A program made the position numbers and the translations under genes. Of a DNA stretch of 64,000 nt, positions 45,918-55,111 are shown piece by piece; the stretch's first letter is position 1, and each line of letters opens with the position of its first letter. Source of the DNA: Hyphomicrobiaceae bacterium (GTDB lineage Bacteria; Pseudomonadota; Alphaproteobacteria; Rhizobiales; Xanthobacteraceae); NCBI GenBank assembly GCA_947472885.1, contig CANJBX010000001.1, forward strand, positions 62,001 to 126,000, written 5' to 3'. The notes under the pieces were generated by a model. That model had not been told where the DNA came from and did no database searches. It saw nothing but the letters and a program-made list of their open reading frames with translations.

Positions 45918-47750
45918 ATGCCCGTCCGCCAGCTTGAACCCGGTATCATCAACCGCATCGCCGCCGGCGAAGTGGTCGAGCGGCCCGCGAGCGTGGTCAA
46001 GGAACTGGTCGAGAACGCGCTCGACGCCGGCGCGACCCGCGTCGATATCCTGACCGATGGCGGCGGCCGCCGCCTGATCCGCATCACCGACGATGGCGCA
46101 GGCATGACGCGCGACGACCTCGCGCTCTCGGTCGAGCGCCACGCGACCTCCAAATTGCCCGACGACGACCTGATGGCGATCAGCACGCTCGGGTTTCGCG
46201 GCGAGGCTTTACCCTCGATTGGGTCGGTGGCGCGGCTTGCCATCGTCACGCGCCATGCCGGCGAGCCGCACGCCTGGGCGATTGGCGTCGATGCCGGCGT
46301 GAAGTCGGACGTGAAGCCTGCGGCGCTGAGCGAAGGGACGCGCGTCGAGGTGCGCGACCTGTTTTACGCGACGCCGGCGCGGCTGAAATTTCTCAAAGCC
46401 GACCGTACCGAAAGCGAAGCCATCCGCGATGTGGTGCGCCGCCTCGCCATGAGCCGGCCGGATGTTGCTTTTACGCTCGCAGGCGAGGAGCGCGCGCCGG
46501 TGACGTGGGCATCTCATGGGGCTGCTGCGCTTTCTGGTGTGTCGGGCAGGCTGGCGCGGCTTGGCGATATTCTGGGCAGCGACTTTCGCGAGAACGCGGT
46601 CGAAGTTGCGGGCGGCCGCGATGGCCTGCACATCGAAGGCTATGCAGGGCTGCCGACGTTCTCGCGCGCGAATTCGCTGTCGCAATACCTGTTCGTCAAT
46701 GGGCGCTCGGTGCGCGACAAGCTCCTCGTCGGCGCGGTGCGCGGCGCCTATGCCGATTACCTGCCGCGCGACCGCTATCCGGTAGTGGCGTTGTTCGTGA
46801 CACTCGATGCGCGCGAACTCGATGTGAATGTGCATCCCGCCAAGACCGAAGTGCGGTTTCGCGATGCGGGTCTGGTGCGCTCGCTGATCGTGCGGTCGCT
46901 GCAGGAGGCGCTGGGCCGCGACAGTTCGCGCGCCGCGACGACGGGCGGGTCGGCGACGATTTCTGCGCTGCGGCCGAATTCGGCGTCGATGCCGTCACGC
47001 CGCAACTGGGATTGGCGCGTGTCGCCCGCGCGTGGCGGGTTGTCGTCGGTTGCGATGGGCGCGACGGCGCTGGCGGGATTGGCCGAAGCCGCGCAGGCGG
47101 CGTTCGATGTCGGCGCGCCTTCGGCGGATGCGCGGCTCAATAGTATCGAGGCGACGCCCGACCTGATCGACAAGCCGCTCGGCGCAGCGCGCGCGCAGGT
47201 GCATGAAACCTACATCGTGTCGCAGACCCGCGACGGCATTGTCGTCGTCGATCAGCACGCCGCGCATGAACGCCTTGTCTATGAGCGCATGAAGGCCGCG
47301 CTGGAAAAGACCGGCGTGGCGCGGCAGATATTACTGATCCCGGAAATCGTCGAACTCGACGAGGCCGATGTCGGCCGCCTGACCGAACGCGCCGATGAAC
47401 TCGCGCGCTATGGCCTCGTGCTGGAAGCCTTCGGCCCCGGTGCGGTCGCGGTGCGCGAAACCCCGTCGATGCTGGGCGAAATGGATGCAGGCGCGTTCGT
47501 GCGCGATCTCGCCGAACACATGGCGGAATGGAGCGAGGCGCTGCCGCTCGAACGCCGCCTGATGCATGTCGCCGCGACCATGGCGTGCCATGGCTCGGTG
47601 CGCGCCGGGCGGCGGCTCAAGCCCGAGGAAATGAATGCGCTGCTGCGCGAAATGGAAGTGACGCCGAACTCCGGCCAGTGCAACCACGGCCGCCCGACTT
47701 ACGTGGAACTGAAGCTCAGCGATATCGAGCGGCTGTTCGGGCGGAAGTAG
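45918..47750 (+). CDS. mutL: DNA mismatch repair protein MutL (endonuclease type)
   Basis: Links MutS mismatch recognition to strand removal. About 610 residues. The N-terminal GHKL ATPase shows ENALDAGA (about 32-39), DDGAGM (about 58-63) and GFRGEALPSI (about 92-101). The C-terminal domain has the nuclease motif DQHAAHERLVYE (about 445-456), plus ACHGSVRAG and the QCNHGRPT segment, so this is the nicking MutL used by bacteria without MutH. The start at MPVRQ was chosen for the conserved beginning; longer in-frame starts lack support. It converges with a TTT protein gene with no gap. Confidence 0.95.
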   Translation: MPVRQLEPGIINRIAAGEVVERPASVVKELVENALDAGATRVDILTDGGGRRLIRITDDGAGMTRDDLALSVERHATSKLPDDDLMAISTLGFRGEALPSIGSVARLAIVTRHAGEPHAWAIGVDAGVKSDVKPAALSEGTRVEVRDLFYATPARLKFLKADRTESEAIRDVVRRLAMSRPDVAFTLAGEERAPVTWASHGAAALSGVSGRLARLGDILGSDFRENAVEVAGGRDGLHIEGYAGLPTFSRANSLSQYLFVNGRSVRDKLLVGAVRGAYADYLPRDRYPVVALFVTLDARELDVNVHPAKTEVRFRDAGLVRSLIVRSLQEALGRDSSRAATTGGSATISALRPNSASMPSRRNWDWRVSPARGGLSSVAMGATALAGLAEAAQAAFDVGAPSADARLNSIEATPDLIDKPLGAARAQVHETYIVSQTRDGIVVVDQHAAHERLVYERMKAALEKTGVARQILLIPEIVELDEADVGRLTERADELARYGLVLEAFGPGAVAVRETPSMLGEMDAGAFVRDLAEHMAEWSEALPLERRLMHVAATMACHGSVRAGRRLKPEEMNALLREMEVTPNSGQCNHGRPTYVELKLSDIERLFGRK

Positions 47751-48731
47751 CTATCCCTGCGGATCGATCTTGGCGAGCTTCACGTAGTCGCCCCATTCCC
47801 TGATCTGCTGGTTGAGATAGGCTTGGCCCTGATCCGGTGTCGTCACCCACGGGTCGCTGGCGATATTGTTGAGGAACTTCTTGCCGTCCTCGCTGCTCGT
47901 CACCTGATTGAACATCCTGTTGATGTCGTCGACGATCGGCCGTGGCGTTGCGGACGGCACCATGGCGGCGAACCACCCGAGGATATCCATCGGCGTGCCG
48001 ACTTCCGTCATGGTCGGCAGATTGGGATTGGCCTGCAGCCGCTCCTTTGAACTGACGGCGAGAATGCGCACGCGGCCTTCGCGCGATTGTGCTGCGCCGA
48101 AGATGTTGTCGTACATCGCGTAGTCGATGGCGCCGCTCTTGAGATCGTTGAGCGAGTCCACCGCCGTGCGGTAGACGACCTCGACGGCTTCGAGCTTGTT
48201 CGTCTCCTTGTAGATTGCGCCCATCACCTTGCCGACCGGATTGGTGGTGGCGTAGGTCGCCTTTTCCTTGCGCTCCTTGGCATAGGCGGTGACTTCGGCG
48301 ACCGATTTCCACGGCTTGCTCGGATCGACGCAGAACATTGTCGCCTGCTTGTTGATCGTCGCTGCAACCGTGATGGCTTTGGCGGCATCGACGGAAGGGT
48401 TTTTGAACAGGTGTATGTTGGCGGCGACGGCGCTCGCGCCATGGACATAGATCGTGTAGCCGTCGGGTTTCGCGCGCGCGAGGTATTCGGTTGCAAGGTT
48501 GCCAATGGCGCCGACGCGGTTCTCGACCAGGATCGGCTTGTTGAAAACCGGCCGCAGCTTGTCCGCATACCAGCGCACGATGATGTCCGCGCCGGAGCCG
48601 GCAGGAAATGCGCAGATGAAGTGAATGTCCTGCGCAGGATAGGCTTGCGCGCGCAGGATGCCCGGCATGGCGAGTGTTGCGCCAACCGTGGCAATGCCGG
48701 TGTTGAACTGGCGGCGTGTGAATGTCGTCAT
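47751..48731 (-). CDS. TTT (Bug) family solute-binding protein, Tat-exported
   Basis: A 326-residue Bug-type binding protein with a twin-arginine signal (T-R-R-Q-F-N, near residues 5-10) instead of a plain Sec signal. Family blocks: YPAQDIHFICAFPAGSGADI, NKPILVENRVGAIGNLA, PTMTEVGTPMDILGWFAAMVP. It is similar to the protein at 19,155-20,171 (same AFPxGSGAD loop and GWFAAMVPS block). No permease gene is adjacent. GGGAGGACAC precedes the ATG. Confidence 0.88.
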   Translation of the reverse strand: MTTFTRRQFNTGIATVGATLAMPGILRAQAYPAQDIHFICAFPAGSGADIIVRWYADKLRPVFNKPILVENRVGAIGNLATEYLARAKPDGYTIYVHGASAVAANIHLFKNPSVDAAKAITVAATINKQATMFCVDPSKPWKSVAEVTAYAKERKEKATYATTNPVGKVMGAIYKETNKLEAVEVVYRTAVDSLNDLKSGAIDYAMYDNIFGAAQSREGRVRILAVSSKERLQANPNLPTMTEVGTPMDILGWFAAMVPSATPRPIVDDINRMFNQVTSSEDGKKFLNNIASDPWVTTPDQGQAYLNQQIREWGDYVKLAKIDPQG

Positions 48732-48869
48732 CGGTGTCCTCCCTGCAACTGCGATCACCACGCAGCGCGATATAGCTTTTGATTGTGACGGAGCTTATCG
48801 GCCCATGACGCCGGGGGAAGGGCACATGGCGAATGCAAGCGATGCAAATAGCGGAGATGCGTGCGGCTT

Positions 48870-49424
48870 TTACGCGCGGCGCAGGAAGACCAGTTCGCTT
48901 TCGCCGTAATCGCGGCGTTCGATTTCCTCGTAGCCTTCGGGCGCGCTAAATCGCGCTTCGAGGGATTCCTCCACCACCGCGAGCCCGCCGCTGACCAGCC
49001 AGCCGCCGTCACGCATGGAATTCAAAGCCTTTTCGGCCAGGCCCTTGCCATAGGGCGGGTCGAGGAATGCCACGGAAAACGGTTCCAGCGGATGCACCGG
49101 GCCGAGGCTGGTGGCGTCGCGGCGGAAAATGCGCGTCACGCCGCCAAGGCCGAGCGCCTCGCCGTTTTCGCGCAGCAGCGCGCGCGCCTCGGCGCCATCA
49201 TCGACGAACAGCACGAAAGTCGCACCGCGCGAGGAGGCTTCGATGCCGAGCGCGCCGGTGCCGGCAAACAGGTCGAGCACGCGCGCATCGACAACGGCGT
49301 TGCCGTAGCCATGCGTCAGGATATTGAACAGGCTTTCGCGCAGCCGGTCGGCGGTCGGCCGGATGGCCTGCGATTTCGGTGCCGCGAGGTTGCGCCCGCG
49401 CAGCCTGCCGCCGACGACGCGCAT
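48870..49424 (-). CDS. rsmD: 16S rRNA (guanine(966)-N2)-methyltransferase
   Basis: Methylates G966 of 16S rRNA late in small-subunit assembly. 184 residues, SAM-dependent Rossmann fold: start MRVVGGRLRGRNL, RPTADRLRESLFNIL near 22, the SAM loop DLFAGTGALGIEASSRG near 51-67, and DPPYGKGLAE with the N6/N2-methyltransferase D-P-P-Y near 121. It overlaps the RluB-type gene by one base (TAATG), so they are cotranslated; both modify rRNA. Confidence 0.93.
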   Translation of the reverse strand: MRVVGGRLRGRNLAAPKSQAIRPTADRLRESLFNILTHGYGNAVVDARVLDLFAGTGALGIEASSRGATFVLFVDDGAEARALLRENGEALGLGGVTRIFRRDATSLGPVHPLEPFSVAFLDPPYGKGLAEKALNSMRDGGWLVSGGLAVVEESLEARFSAPEGYEEIERRDYGESELVFLRRA

Positions 49425-51307
49425 TATTCTTTCGGCCGTGAGGGACGGGGACCGGAACGGGTGCGGTCGCGGCGCGTGCCTTTGCCGCCGGCCTTGCCGC
49501 CAGGTCCGCTGCGCGGGCGATCTCCATCAGGTCTGCCACCACCGGGTCTGCCGCCGCCTGGCTTGCCGAAAGAACGCTCGCCCCGCGGCTTATCTCCAAA
49601 GGAACGTTCGCCGCGATTCTCGCCTCTTGGCTTGTCACCGTAACTGCGTTCGCCGCGTGGTTTGTCGCCAAAGCTGCGCTCACCACGGGGTTTGTCTCCG
49701 AAGCTACGCTCGCCACGCGGCTTGTCGTCGAAACGCGCGCGCTGCGGACGGTCGCCATAGCTGCGTTCGCCTTGCGGGCGGTCCTCGCGTTTCGTGAAGG
49801 GACGGTCCCCGCGAGGGCGATCACCATAGGGCCGGTCACCACGCGGCTTGTCGCCGGGCTTACCAAAGGATCGTTCGCGCGGCGCGCCGCCCTCAGGTTT
49901 TCCATAGCGCCCGCGTCCACCGCGATCGTCCGGCTTGTCGAATGAGCGCCGGCCGCGTGGACGCTCGACGATCTCCGGCTCCGGCTCGACTTTCTTCTCG
50001 CCGAAACGCTCGACCAGAATGCGGCGGCCCTTGCGGTCGGCAATCAGGCCAGCCTTTTTCTTGGTTTCCGGATTGGGGCTGAATTTCTCGCGCGGCGCGG
50101 TCTCGTCGTTGGTGTTGCCGTGGAATTTCCGCCGCAGCAGTTTGTCTTCCGCACGCCAGACGTGGCTTGCACTTTTGTGAGGGCGTTTGGGCGAGCGGGA
50201 CGGGAGTTCGCCTTCCGCAGCGGCATTTTCGGCGAGCCTGGCATCGCGGCCAAACGTGCGCGGGCGATCTTCGCCAAACTTGCCGTCGCGGGGCTTGTCA
50301 AAGCGGGGCTTGTCGAAACGCGGCGCGTCGCCTTGCGGCTTTGCAAACCGCGCCTTGCGCTCGTCCGCCGCTTCATGGGCGAACGTCGCACGCGTATCCG
50401 GGCGGCGGTCGAAACGGTCTTCGCGCTGGGGCTTGCGATAGTCGAGGCGCTTGAAGTCGGGTTTCTTCTTGCGCACGTCGGAGGCGTCACGCTCGACAAT
50501 CGCACTGTCGAGATCGACACCTGCGAGCTTGATGATGCGTTCGCCGAGTTCCTCGCGCAGCTGGCGCGTGCGGACTTCTGCGACCGCGCCTTCGGGGATT
50601 TCGCCGAGGTTGAACGGACCGAACGACACGCGGATCAGCCGGTTCACCGCAAGGCCGAGCGCGCCGAGTACGTTGCGGACTTCGCGGTTCTTGCCTTCGC
50701 GGATCGCGAATGTGATCCAGATGTTGGCGCCGGTGGTGCGGTCGATGGTCGCTTCAATCGAGCCGTAGTTCACGCCGTCGATGGAAATGCCGTCCTTGAG
50801 CTTGTCGAGGCGCGCCTGCGTGATCGTGCCGAGCGCGCGCACGCGATACTTGCGGACCCAGCCGGTATCCGGCAGTTCGAGCGCGCGGGCGAGGCCGCCG
50901 TCGTTGGTGAGCAGCAGCAGGCCTTCACTGGAGATGTCGAGGCGGCCGACGCTGACGACGCGCGGGACTTCTCCCGGCAGCGACTCATAAATGGTCGGGC
51001 GGCCCTGCGGGTCGGAGTTGGTCGTCACGAGGCCGGCGGGCTTGTGGTAGAGGAACAGCCGCGTGCGCTCGCGCTCGGGCAGCGGCTTGCCATCGACTTC
51101 CACCTTGTCGCCGGGGCCGATATCGAGCGCCGGAGATCTGATGGTCTTGCCGTTGACCTTGACGCGGCCTTCCGCGATCCAGGCTTCGGCCTCGCGGCGG
51201 GAGCAAAGTCCGGCGCGCGCCATCACCTTGGCAATGCGGGCGCCCTCGTTGTCGGCGGACTCGCTGGAGTCCTGGGATTCCTGGGTATTTTCGGGGGTCG
51301 AATTCAT
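49424..51307 (-). CDS. RluB/RsuA-type pseudouridine synthase with long repetitive tail
   Basis: An rRNA pseudouridine synthase with an S4 RNA-binding domain (about 17-75: RIAKVMARAGLCSRREAEAWI) and a catalytic domain carrying GRLDISSEGLLLLTNDG (catalytic Asp near 125) and REGKNREVRNVLGALG. After about residue 270 comes a tail of some 350 residues, extremely rich in Arg, Lys, Gly, Asp and Pro, with tandem GDKPRGERSF units. Such tails are common in alphaproteobacterial RluB and probably bind RNA. The start at MNSTPE was chosen; a GTG 21 bases upstream is possible. Overlaps rsmD. Confidence 0.88.
   Translation of the reverse strand: MNSTPENTQESQDSSESADNEGARIAKVMARAGLCSRREAEAWIAEGRVKVNGKTIRSPALDIGPGDKVEVDGKPLPERERTRLFLYHKPAGLVTTNSDPQGRPTIYESLPGEVPRVVSVGRLDISSEGLLLLTNDGGLARALELPDTGWVRKYRVRALGTITQARLDKLKDGISIDGVNYGSIEATIDRTTGANIWITFAIREGKNREVRNVLGALGLAVNRLIRVSFGPFNLGEIPEGAVAEVRTRQLREELGERIIKLAGVDLDSAIVERDASDVRKKKPDFKRLDYRKPQREDRFDRRPDTRATFAHEAADERKARFAKPQGDAPRFDKPRFDKPRDGKFGEDRPRTFGRDARLAENAAAEGELPSRSPKRPHKSASHVWRAEDKLLRRKFHGNTNDETAPREKFSPNPETKKKAGLIADRKGRRILVERFGEKKVEPEPEIVERPRGRRSFDKPDDRGGRGRYGKPEGGAPRERSFGKPGDKPRGDRPYGDRPRGDRPFTKREDRPQGERSYGDRPQRARFDDKPRGERSFGDKPRGERSFGDKPRGERSYGDKPRGENRGERSFGDKPRGERSFGKPGGGRPGGGRPDGDRPRSGPGGKAGGKGTRRDRTRSGPRPSRPKE
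49561..49735. repeat. 30-bp tandem repeat in the RluB-type tail
   Basis: About five imperfect 30-base units encoding GDKPRGERS(F/Y), one unit broken by a short NR insertion. In frame with the gene, so copy number can change without frameshift. Confidence 0.75.
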
Positions 51308-51422
51308 GTTGTTTCGCCACAGCCTCACGGCCTGAGCGCCTTATGTCGTTCTGTGTATTGTTCAGCCCTGTGTATAAAGACCGTGGGCGCGGGCACAACC
51401 CCGCTCTCAAAAGCCCGTTAAG

Positions 51423-51893
51423 ATGCCCATTTTGGCCCGAAAACCGATGCCGACGCCCGCTTTTATGGACATGGCCTTCGAAGAAGCCCGCGCCGCAGCC
51501 CTGCGGGGCGAGGTGCCGGTCGGCTGTGTGGTGGTGGCGGATGGGCAGGTGGTCGCCAAAGCCGGGAACCGGACGCTGGCCGACAAGGACCCGACGGCTC
51601 ATGCGGAGATGCTGGCGATCCGGGCCGCCACGGCGGCGCTAGGCTCCGAGCGGCTCAACGGCTGCGATCTCTATGTGACGCTGGAGCCCTGCGCCATGTG
51701 CGCGGCGGCGATTTCCTTCGCGCGTATCCGGCGGCTGTATTATGGCGCGGCGGACCCCAAGGGCGGCGCGGTCGATAATGGCGTGCGGTTTTTCGCGCAG
51801 CCGACGTGTCATCACCGGCCGGAAGTTTACGGCGGCATGGGCGAGGGCGAGGCTTCGGCGATGCTGACGGAATTTTTCAGGGCGCGGCGCTAA
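51423..51893 (+). CDS. tadA: tRNA-specific adenosine deaminase
   Basis: Converts A34 to inosine in the anticodon of tRNA-Arg(ACG). 156 residues with zinc motifs HAEM (about 60-63, with the catalytic Glu) and PCAMCAAAI (about 88-96). VPVGCVVVADG and NGVRFF are typical of the family. Divergent from the RluB-type gene with about 115 bases between. An ATG 27 bases later (MPTPAF) is an alternative start. Confidence 0.93.
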   Translation: MPILARKPMPTPAFMDMAFEEARAAALRGEVPVGCVVVADGQVVAKAGNRTLADKDPTAHAEMLAIRAATAALGSERLNGCDLYVTLEPCAMCAAAISFARIRRLYYGAADPKGGAVDNGVRFFAQPTCHHRPEVYGGMGEGEASAMLTEFFRARR

Positions 51894-51920
51894 ATCTCAA
51901 TCGGTGCAGCGCGTTCAGTT

Positions 51921-52080
51921 TACCTCTCCCCGCTTGCGGGGAGAGGTCGGATCGCGAAGCGATCCGGGTGAGGGGGAGCGAGCGATTTGGAAAGATGCCC
52001 CTCATCCCAACCTTCTCCCCAGCATAAGGGCGTTTACGCCCGTCTTCGACGGGCTTTGCGGGGAGAAGGAGCGCACCGTG
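51921..52080. repeat. long inverted repeat, copy E, with nested hairpin
   Basis: Outer CCTCTCCCC/GGGGAGA pairing and inner GGGTGAGGG/CCCTCATCCC. The right-arm loop has the same nested GGGCGT..ACGCCCGTC..GACGGGC stretch as copy C, and both end GAGCGCACCGTG-like. It lies between tadA and the phosphotransferase gene. Confidence 0.85.
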
Positions 52081-52103
52081 ACCGCCGCGATTGAACGGCT
52101 ACC

Positions 52104-53180
52104 TCACGTTTCCTCCGCAAACTCCCACGCCTTGTCCGCCAGCGGCTTGACCATCTGCGCGCGGGCGGCGGCGTGCGCACTGGTCGCGGTGCCGTCGCGC
52201 ACGCGGCCGACGATGCCCTGCACGATGGCGGCAAGGCGGAAGAAATTATACGCAAGATAGAACGTGAGATGCGGACGCGGGTCGAGGCCCGTGCGCTTCA
52301 CGTAATCGCCCACATAATTTTCCAGCGATGGAATGCCAAGCGCCGCGAGATCGCAGCCGACCAGCGAGCCGGTATCCGCGCCGCTGTCGGAGCGCGGCAT
52401 GTGCCATTGCATCAGGTGATAGGAAAAATCCGCCAGCGGATCGCCGAGCGTCGAGAGTTCCCAATCCAGCACCGCCAACACTTTTGGTTCATTCGCGGCG
52501 AGGATCACGTTGTCGAGCCGGAAGTCGCCATGCACCAGCCGCACCGGACCTTGCGGCGGCAGATGTTGCGGTAGCCACGCGATGAGCTGCTCCATGGCTT
52601 CGACGCGTCCGGTTTCGGACGCGCGATATTGCTTCGACCAGCGCTCGACCTGCCGTGCGACATAGTTCTCGCCGCGTCCGAAATCCGACAGGCCGATGGC
52701 CTGCGGGTCGAATGTATGGAGTTGAGTGAGCGTGGCGTTCATGGCGTCGTAGGTCGCAGCGCGCTCAGGAGGCGTCACGCCCGGCATGTCCGGCTCCCAG
52801 ATCACGCGGCCTTCGACGTGGCTCATGACATAGAAGGCCGTGCCGATCACGTCAGGATCGTTGCAGAGAATAACTGGCTCGGCGACCGGGAAGCCCTGGC
52901 GGTGTAACGCCGCAATGACGCGGAATTCGCGGTCCACCGCATGCGCCGACGGCAGCAACTTGCCCGGCGGCTTTCGCCGCAGCACATAGCGGCGCGCAGG
53001 CGTGGTCAGCAGGTAGGTCGGGTTCGACTGCCCGCCCTTGAATTGCTGGGCGGTCAACGGGCCTGCGAAACCTTCGACGTTGCGGTTGAGATATTCTTCC
53101 AGCCTTGTCACAGCGAAACGCAGCGCGCCGGCGACCTCCTTGGTGCCGGTGAAGTCGCGCTGGCGGTCGATGCGGTCCAT
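52104..53180 (-). CDS. aminoglycoside phosphotransferase-like kinase (ACAD10-type)
   Basis: A 358-residue protein of the APH/choline-kinase fold, branch linked to acyl-CoA metabolism (the kinase part of ACAD10-like proteins). The catalytic loop VHGDFRLDN is near 212-220 and the metal motif DWELSTLGDPLADF near 237-250. The substrate is not an antibiotic in this branch; hydroxy-acyl phosphorylation has been shown for mammalian relatives. It follows the M15 peptidase gene by two bases. An acyl-CoA dehydrogenase pair lies 8 kb away on the same strand. Confidence 0.85.
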   Translation of the reverse strand: MDRIDRQRDFTGTKEVAGALRFAVTRLEEYLNRNVEGFAGPLTAQQFKGGQSNPTYLLTTPARRYVLRRKPPGKLLPSAHAVDREFRVIAALHRQGFPVAEPVILCNDPDVIGTAFYVMSHVEGRVIWEPDMPGVTPPERAATYDAMNATLTQLHTFDPQAIGLSDFGRGENYVARQVERWSKQYRASETGRVEAMEQLIAWLPQHLPPQGPVRLVHGDFRLDNVILAANEPKVLAVLDWELSTLGDPLADFSYHLMQWHMPRSDSGADTGSLVGCDLAALGIPSLENYVGDYVKRTGLDPRPHLTFYLAYNFFRLAAIVQGIVGRVRDGTATSAHAAARAQMVKPLADKAWEFAEET

Positions 53181-53182
53181 GT

Positions 53183-53965
53183 CTAGCGGCCTGAACGGGG
53201 GCGGATTGGCACGTCATAGTGCTGCGCCGCGCCACCGCCTGCAAAGGTGAAGTGCCACCATTCGCGAAAATAATTGGAAAAGCCGCGCTTTCGCATCGCC
53301 GCGACCAGCGCCATCCGGCGCTGGTGCTGTTCAGGCAAGAGCTTGTCCACGTTGTTGTGGCTTCTGGGGTCGAGGCAATCGTAGCCGGTGCCCATATCGA
53401 CGCTGTTGTCCGGCGCGCGCGCCGTTGCAGGCCCGGTGCACGGGCCGTAACCCGCTGCTGCGTCGAATGCAGGCGTGAGGGCGGCGTCTTTCTCGATCAT
53501 GGTGAGGTCGATGGCGGTGCCGGTCGAATGGCGCGACACCCGCGCGATGTAGCCGAGTGCAAACAGGTTGCGCTTGTCGATATTGGGAAAGAACGGCTTG
53601 GTCGCCGCGCTGTCCTTGCTGTCCTGCGACCATTGCGCCATGGCGCGCGCCGCGCGTTCCGGCCGGTAGCAATCGTAAACCTTCAGCGCGCGGTTCGACG
53701 CGGCGAGGTCGGCCTGCACCAGCCGGAGTGCGGTTGCCGCCTCGCGCGTCAGCACGCATTCGGCGGCGTCGTAGCCGGGCAGCGGCTTGCCGGTGAAGTT
53801 GTTGGAGGTGGCGTAGCGGATGTCATGCGCAATCGTTGCATCGACATCGCGCAGATAAACGAGCGACGAGGGCAGTGCGGTCTGTGCGGACGTAACGGTG
53901 CAGGACGCTACAACGGACACAAACGCCGCTGCAGCGGTCGCTGTACCGGAGAACTTCCGCGTCAT
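53183..53965 (-). CDS. exported M15 family D-Ala-D-Ala dipeptidase-like enzyme
   Basis: A 260-residue exported zinc peptidase of the VanX/DdpX group. Signal peptide to about residue 27. Zinc ligands: His and Asp in SRHSTGTAIDLT (about 143-150) and the late His in EWWHFTF (about 237); the catalytic Arg is probably in YDCYRPERAAR. In wild bacteria such enzymes recycle D-Ala-D-Ala or trim peptidoglycan; vancomycin resistance is not implied, as vanHA genes are absent. The gene is directly after the amidase gene, pointing to a peptidoglycan-degradation unit. Confidence 0.87.
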   Translation of the reverse strand: MTRKFSGTATAAAAFVSVVASCTVTSAQTALPSSLVYLRDVDATIAHDIRYATSNNFTGKPLPGYDAAECVLTREAATALRLVQADLAASNRALKVYDCYRPERAARAMAQWSQDSKDSAATKPFFPNIDKRNLFALGYIARVSRHSTGTAIDLTMIEKDAALTPAFDAAAGYGPCTGPATARAPDNSVDMGTGYDCLDPRSHNNVDKLLPEQHQRRMALVAAMRKRGFSNYFREWWHFTFAGGGAAQHYDVPIRPRSGR

Positions 53966-55006
53966 TTATGGGTGGCGTGCCAGTTTTGCCGGCTTCTTGT
54001 TGCCGCGCGCCGCAAGCCTGATCTTGCCCTTGCCGCCCTTGTGCGCAACTTTCACCTTGGTCACGTCGTTGATGACCACGCGCGGCATCGGCCCCTTCGC
54101 CGCAATCGCGGTTTCCGACGGCGGCTTGAACCGGCAATAGAGATCGACCGCGTCGGCAATCGCGGCGGTGATCGGCGCGCGGTACTGCGCCTGCCGCAGT
54201 TTCCATTCCTCGCCGCGGTTGATGATCGAGCCGGCTTCGAGCAGCACGGAGGGGACGCGCGTGTTTTTCAGCACCAGCAGCGCGTCGTAGCGGTAGACGC
54301 CGGCTTCCGCGTCGATGAGTTCGCGCTGTCGGCTGCCCATGATCTTTTCAATGTAGTGCGGCGTGTAGTGCAGCCCGCGAGCGGTCATTTCGTTGCCCAT
54401 GGTTCGCGCAAACAGCACGCTCGAAGCGTAATGCGGATTTGCCGCCGACACGAAAATCGAATGTCCGGCAAACTTGTCGCTGAAGTTGCGGGTCTTGTCG
54501 TCGTACTGGAAGGTTTGGAGCAGGTTGTCCGGCACCGAGTCGTGGTGGATCGAGAGAAGCAGGTCCGGCGCGATCTTGTTGATGCGCGCGACGCGCGCGC
54601 CCAGTCCCGGCCGCGTCCTGCCTTCCGTGATCATCACCGCCGTATTTTCAAAACCGCGCTTGTGCAGCACGTCATCGAGTTCGCGCGCCAGCGTAAGATT
54701 GAACTGGTATTCGTTCATGCCGCGCGCGCTCACCGCGCCTGCCGCTTCCAGGGTGTGGCCGACGTCGATCAGCAGGCGGAAACTGGTGCGGTCGCAGGTT
54801 GGCGCGGCAGTAACGCGCTGCAGCGATGCAAGCGAGGGCGCCACAATCGGCCGTGCCTTGTGTCTGGCTATCTTGGCAATTTTCTTCGCTTTGGCCGCGG
54901 TAGCGACAGCGGGTTTCTTCGGCAGGGCGGCCAGTGCAGCCGACGACGTTGCCGCGGCAAATGCCACGGCAAGCACCGCAGTTACGATGTGCCGGCAAGC
55001 TTTCAT
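53966..55006 (-). CDS. exported N-acetylmuramoyl-L-alanine amidase (Amidase_3)
   Basis: A 346-residue periplasmic zinc amidase that cuts the bond between muramic acid and the stem peptide. Signal peptide to about residue 27, then a Lys/Ala-rich linker, and the Amidase_3 domain from about 75: LLIDVGHT (first His ligand near 82), GMNEYQFNL with the Glu, SIHHDS with the next His, and the final VLLEAGSIINRGEEW with the catalytic Glu. The start at MKACRHI gives the signal peptide. It is first in a short unit with the M15 dipeptidase. Confidence 0.88.
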   Translation of the reverse strand: MKACRHIVTAVLAVAFAAATSSAALAALPKKPAVATAAKAKKIAKIARHKARPIVAPSLASLQRVTAAPTCDRTSFRLLIDVGHTLEAAGAVSARGMNEYQFNLTLARELDDVLHKRGFENTAVMITEGRTRPGLGARVARINKIAPDLLLSIHHDSVPDNLLQTFQYDDKTRNFSDKFAGHSIFVSAANPHYASSVLFARTMGNEMTARGLHYTPHYIEKIMGSRQRELIDAEAGVYRYDALLVLKNTRVPSVLLEAGSIINRGEEWKLRQAQYRAPITAAIADAVDLYCRFKPPSETAIAAKGPMPRVVINDVTKVKVAHKGGKGKIRLAARGNKKPAKLARHP

Positions 55007-55111
55007 CTTTGCGGCCCCGATGAATCGCACCACCCCCGCGATCCGATGGACGATGCTAGTAGAGGTTTCGGGGCTTGCCCAGTGCACCAAAAGCACACTT
55101 TGGCGCGGCGA

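Noticed and set aside
49561..49735. CRISPR-like array
   Set aside because: The repeats are contiguous, in frame and encode GDKPRGERS(F/Y); there are no unique spacers.
53183..53965. Vancomycin-resistance VanX
   Set aside because: Only the M15 fold is shared; vanH/vanA are absent and a peptidoglycan amidase is the neighbour, so a recycling role is more likely.
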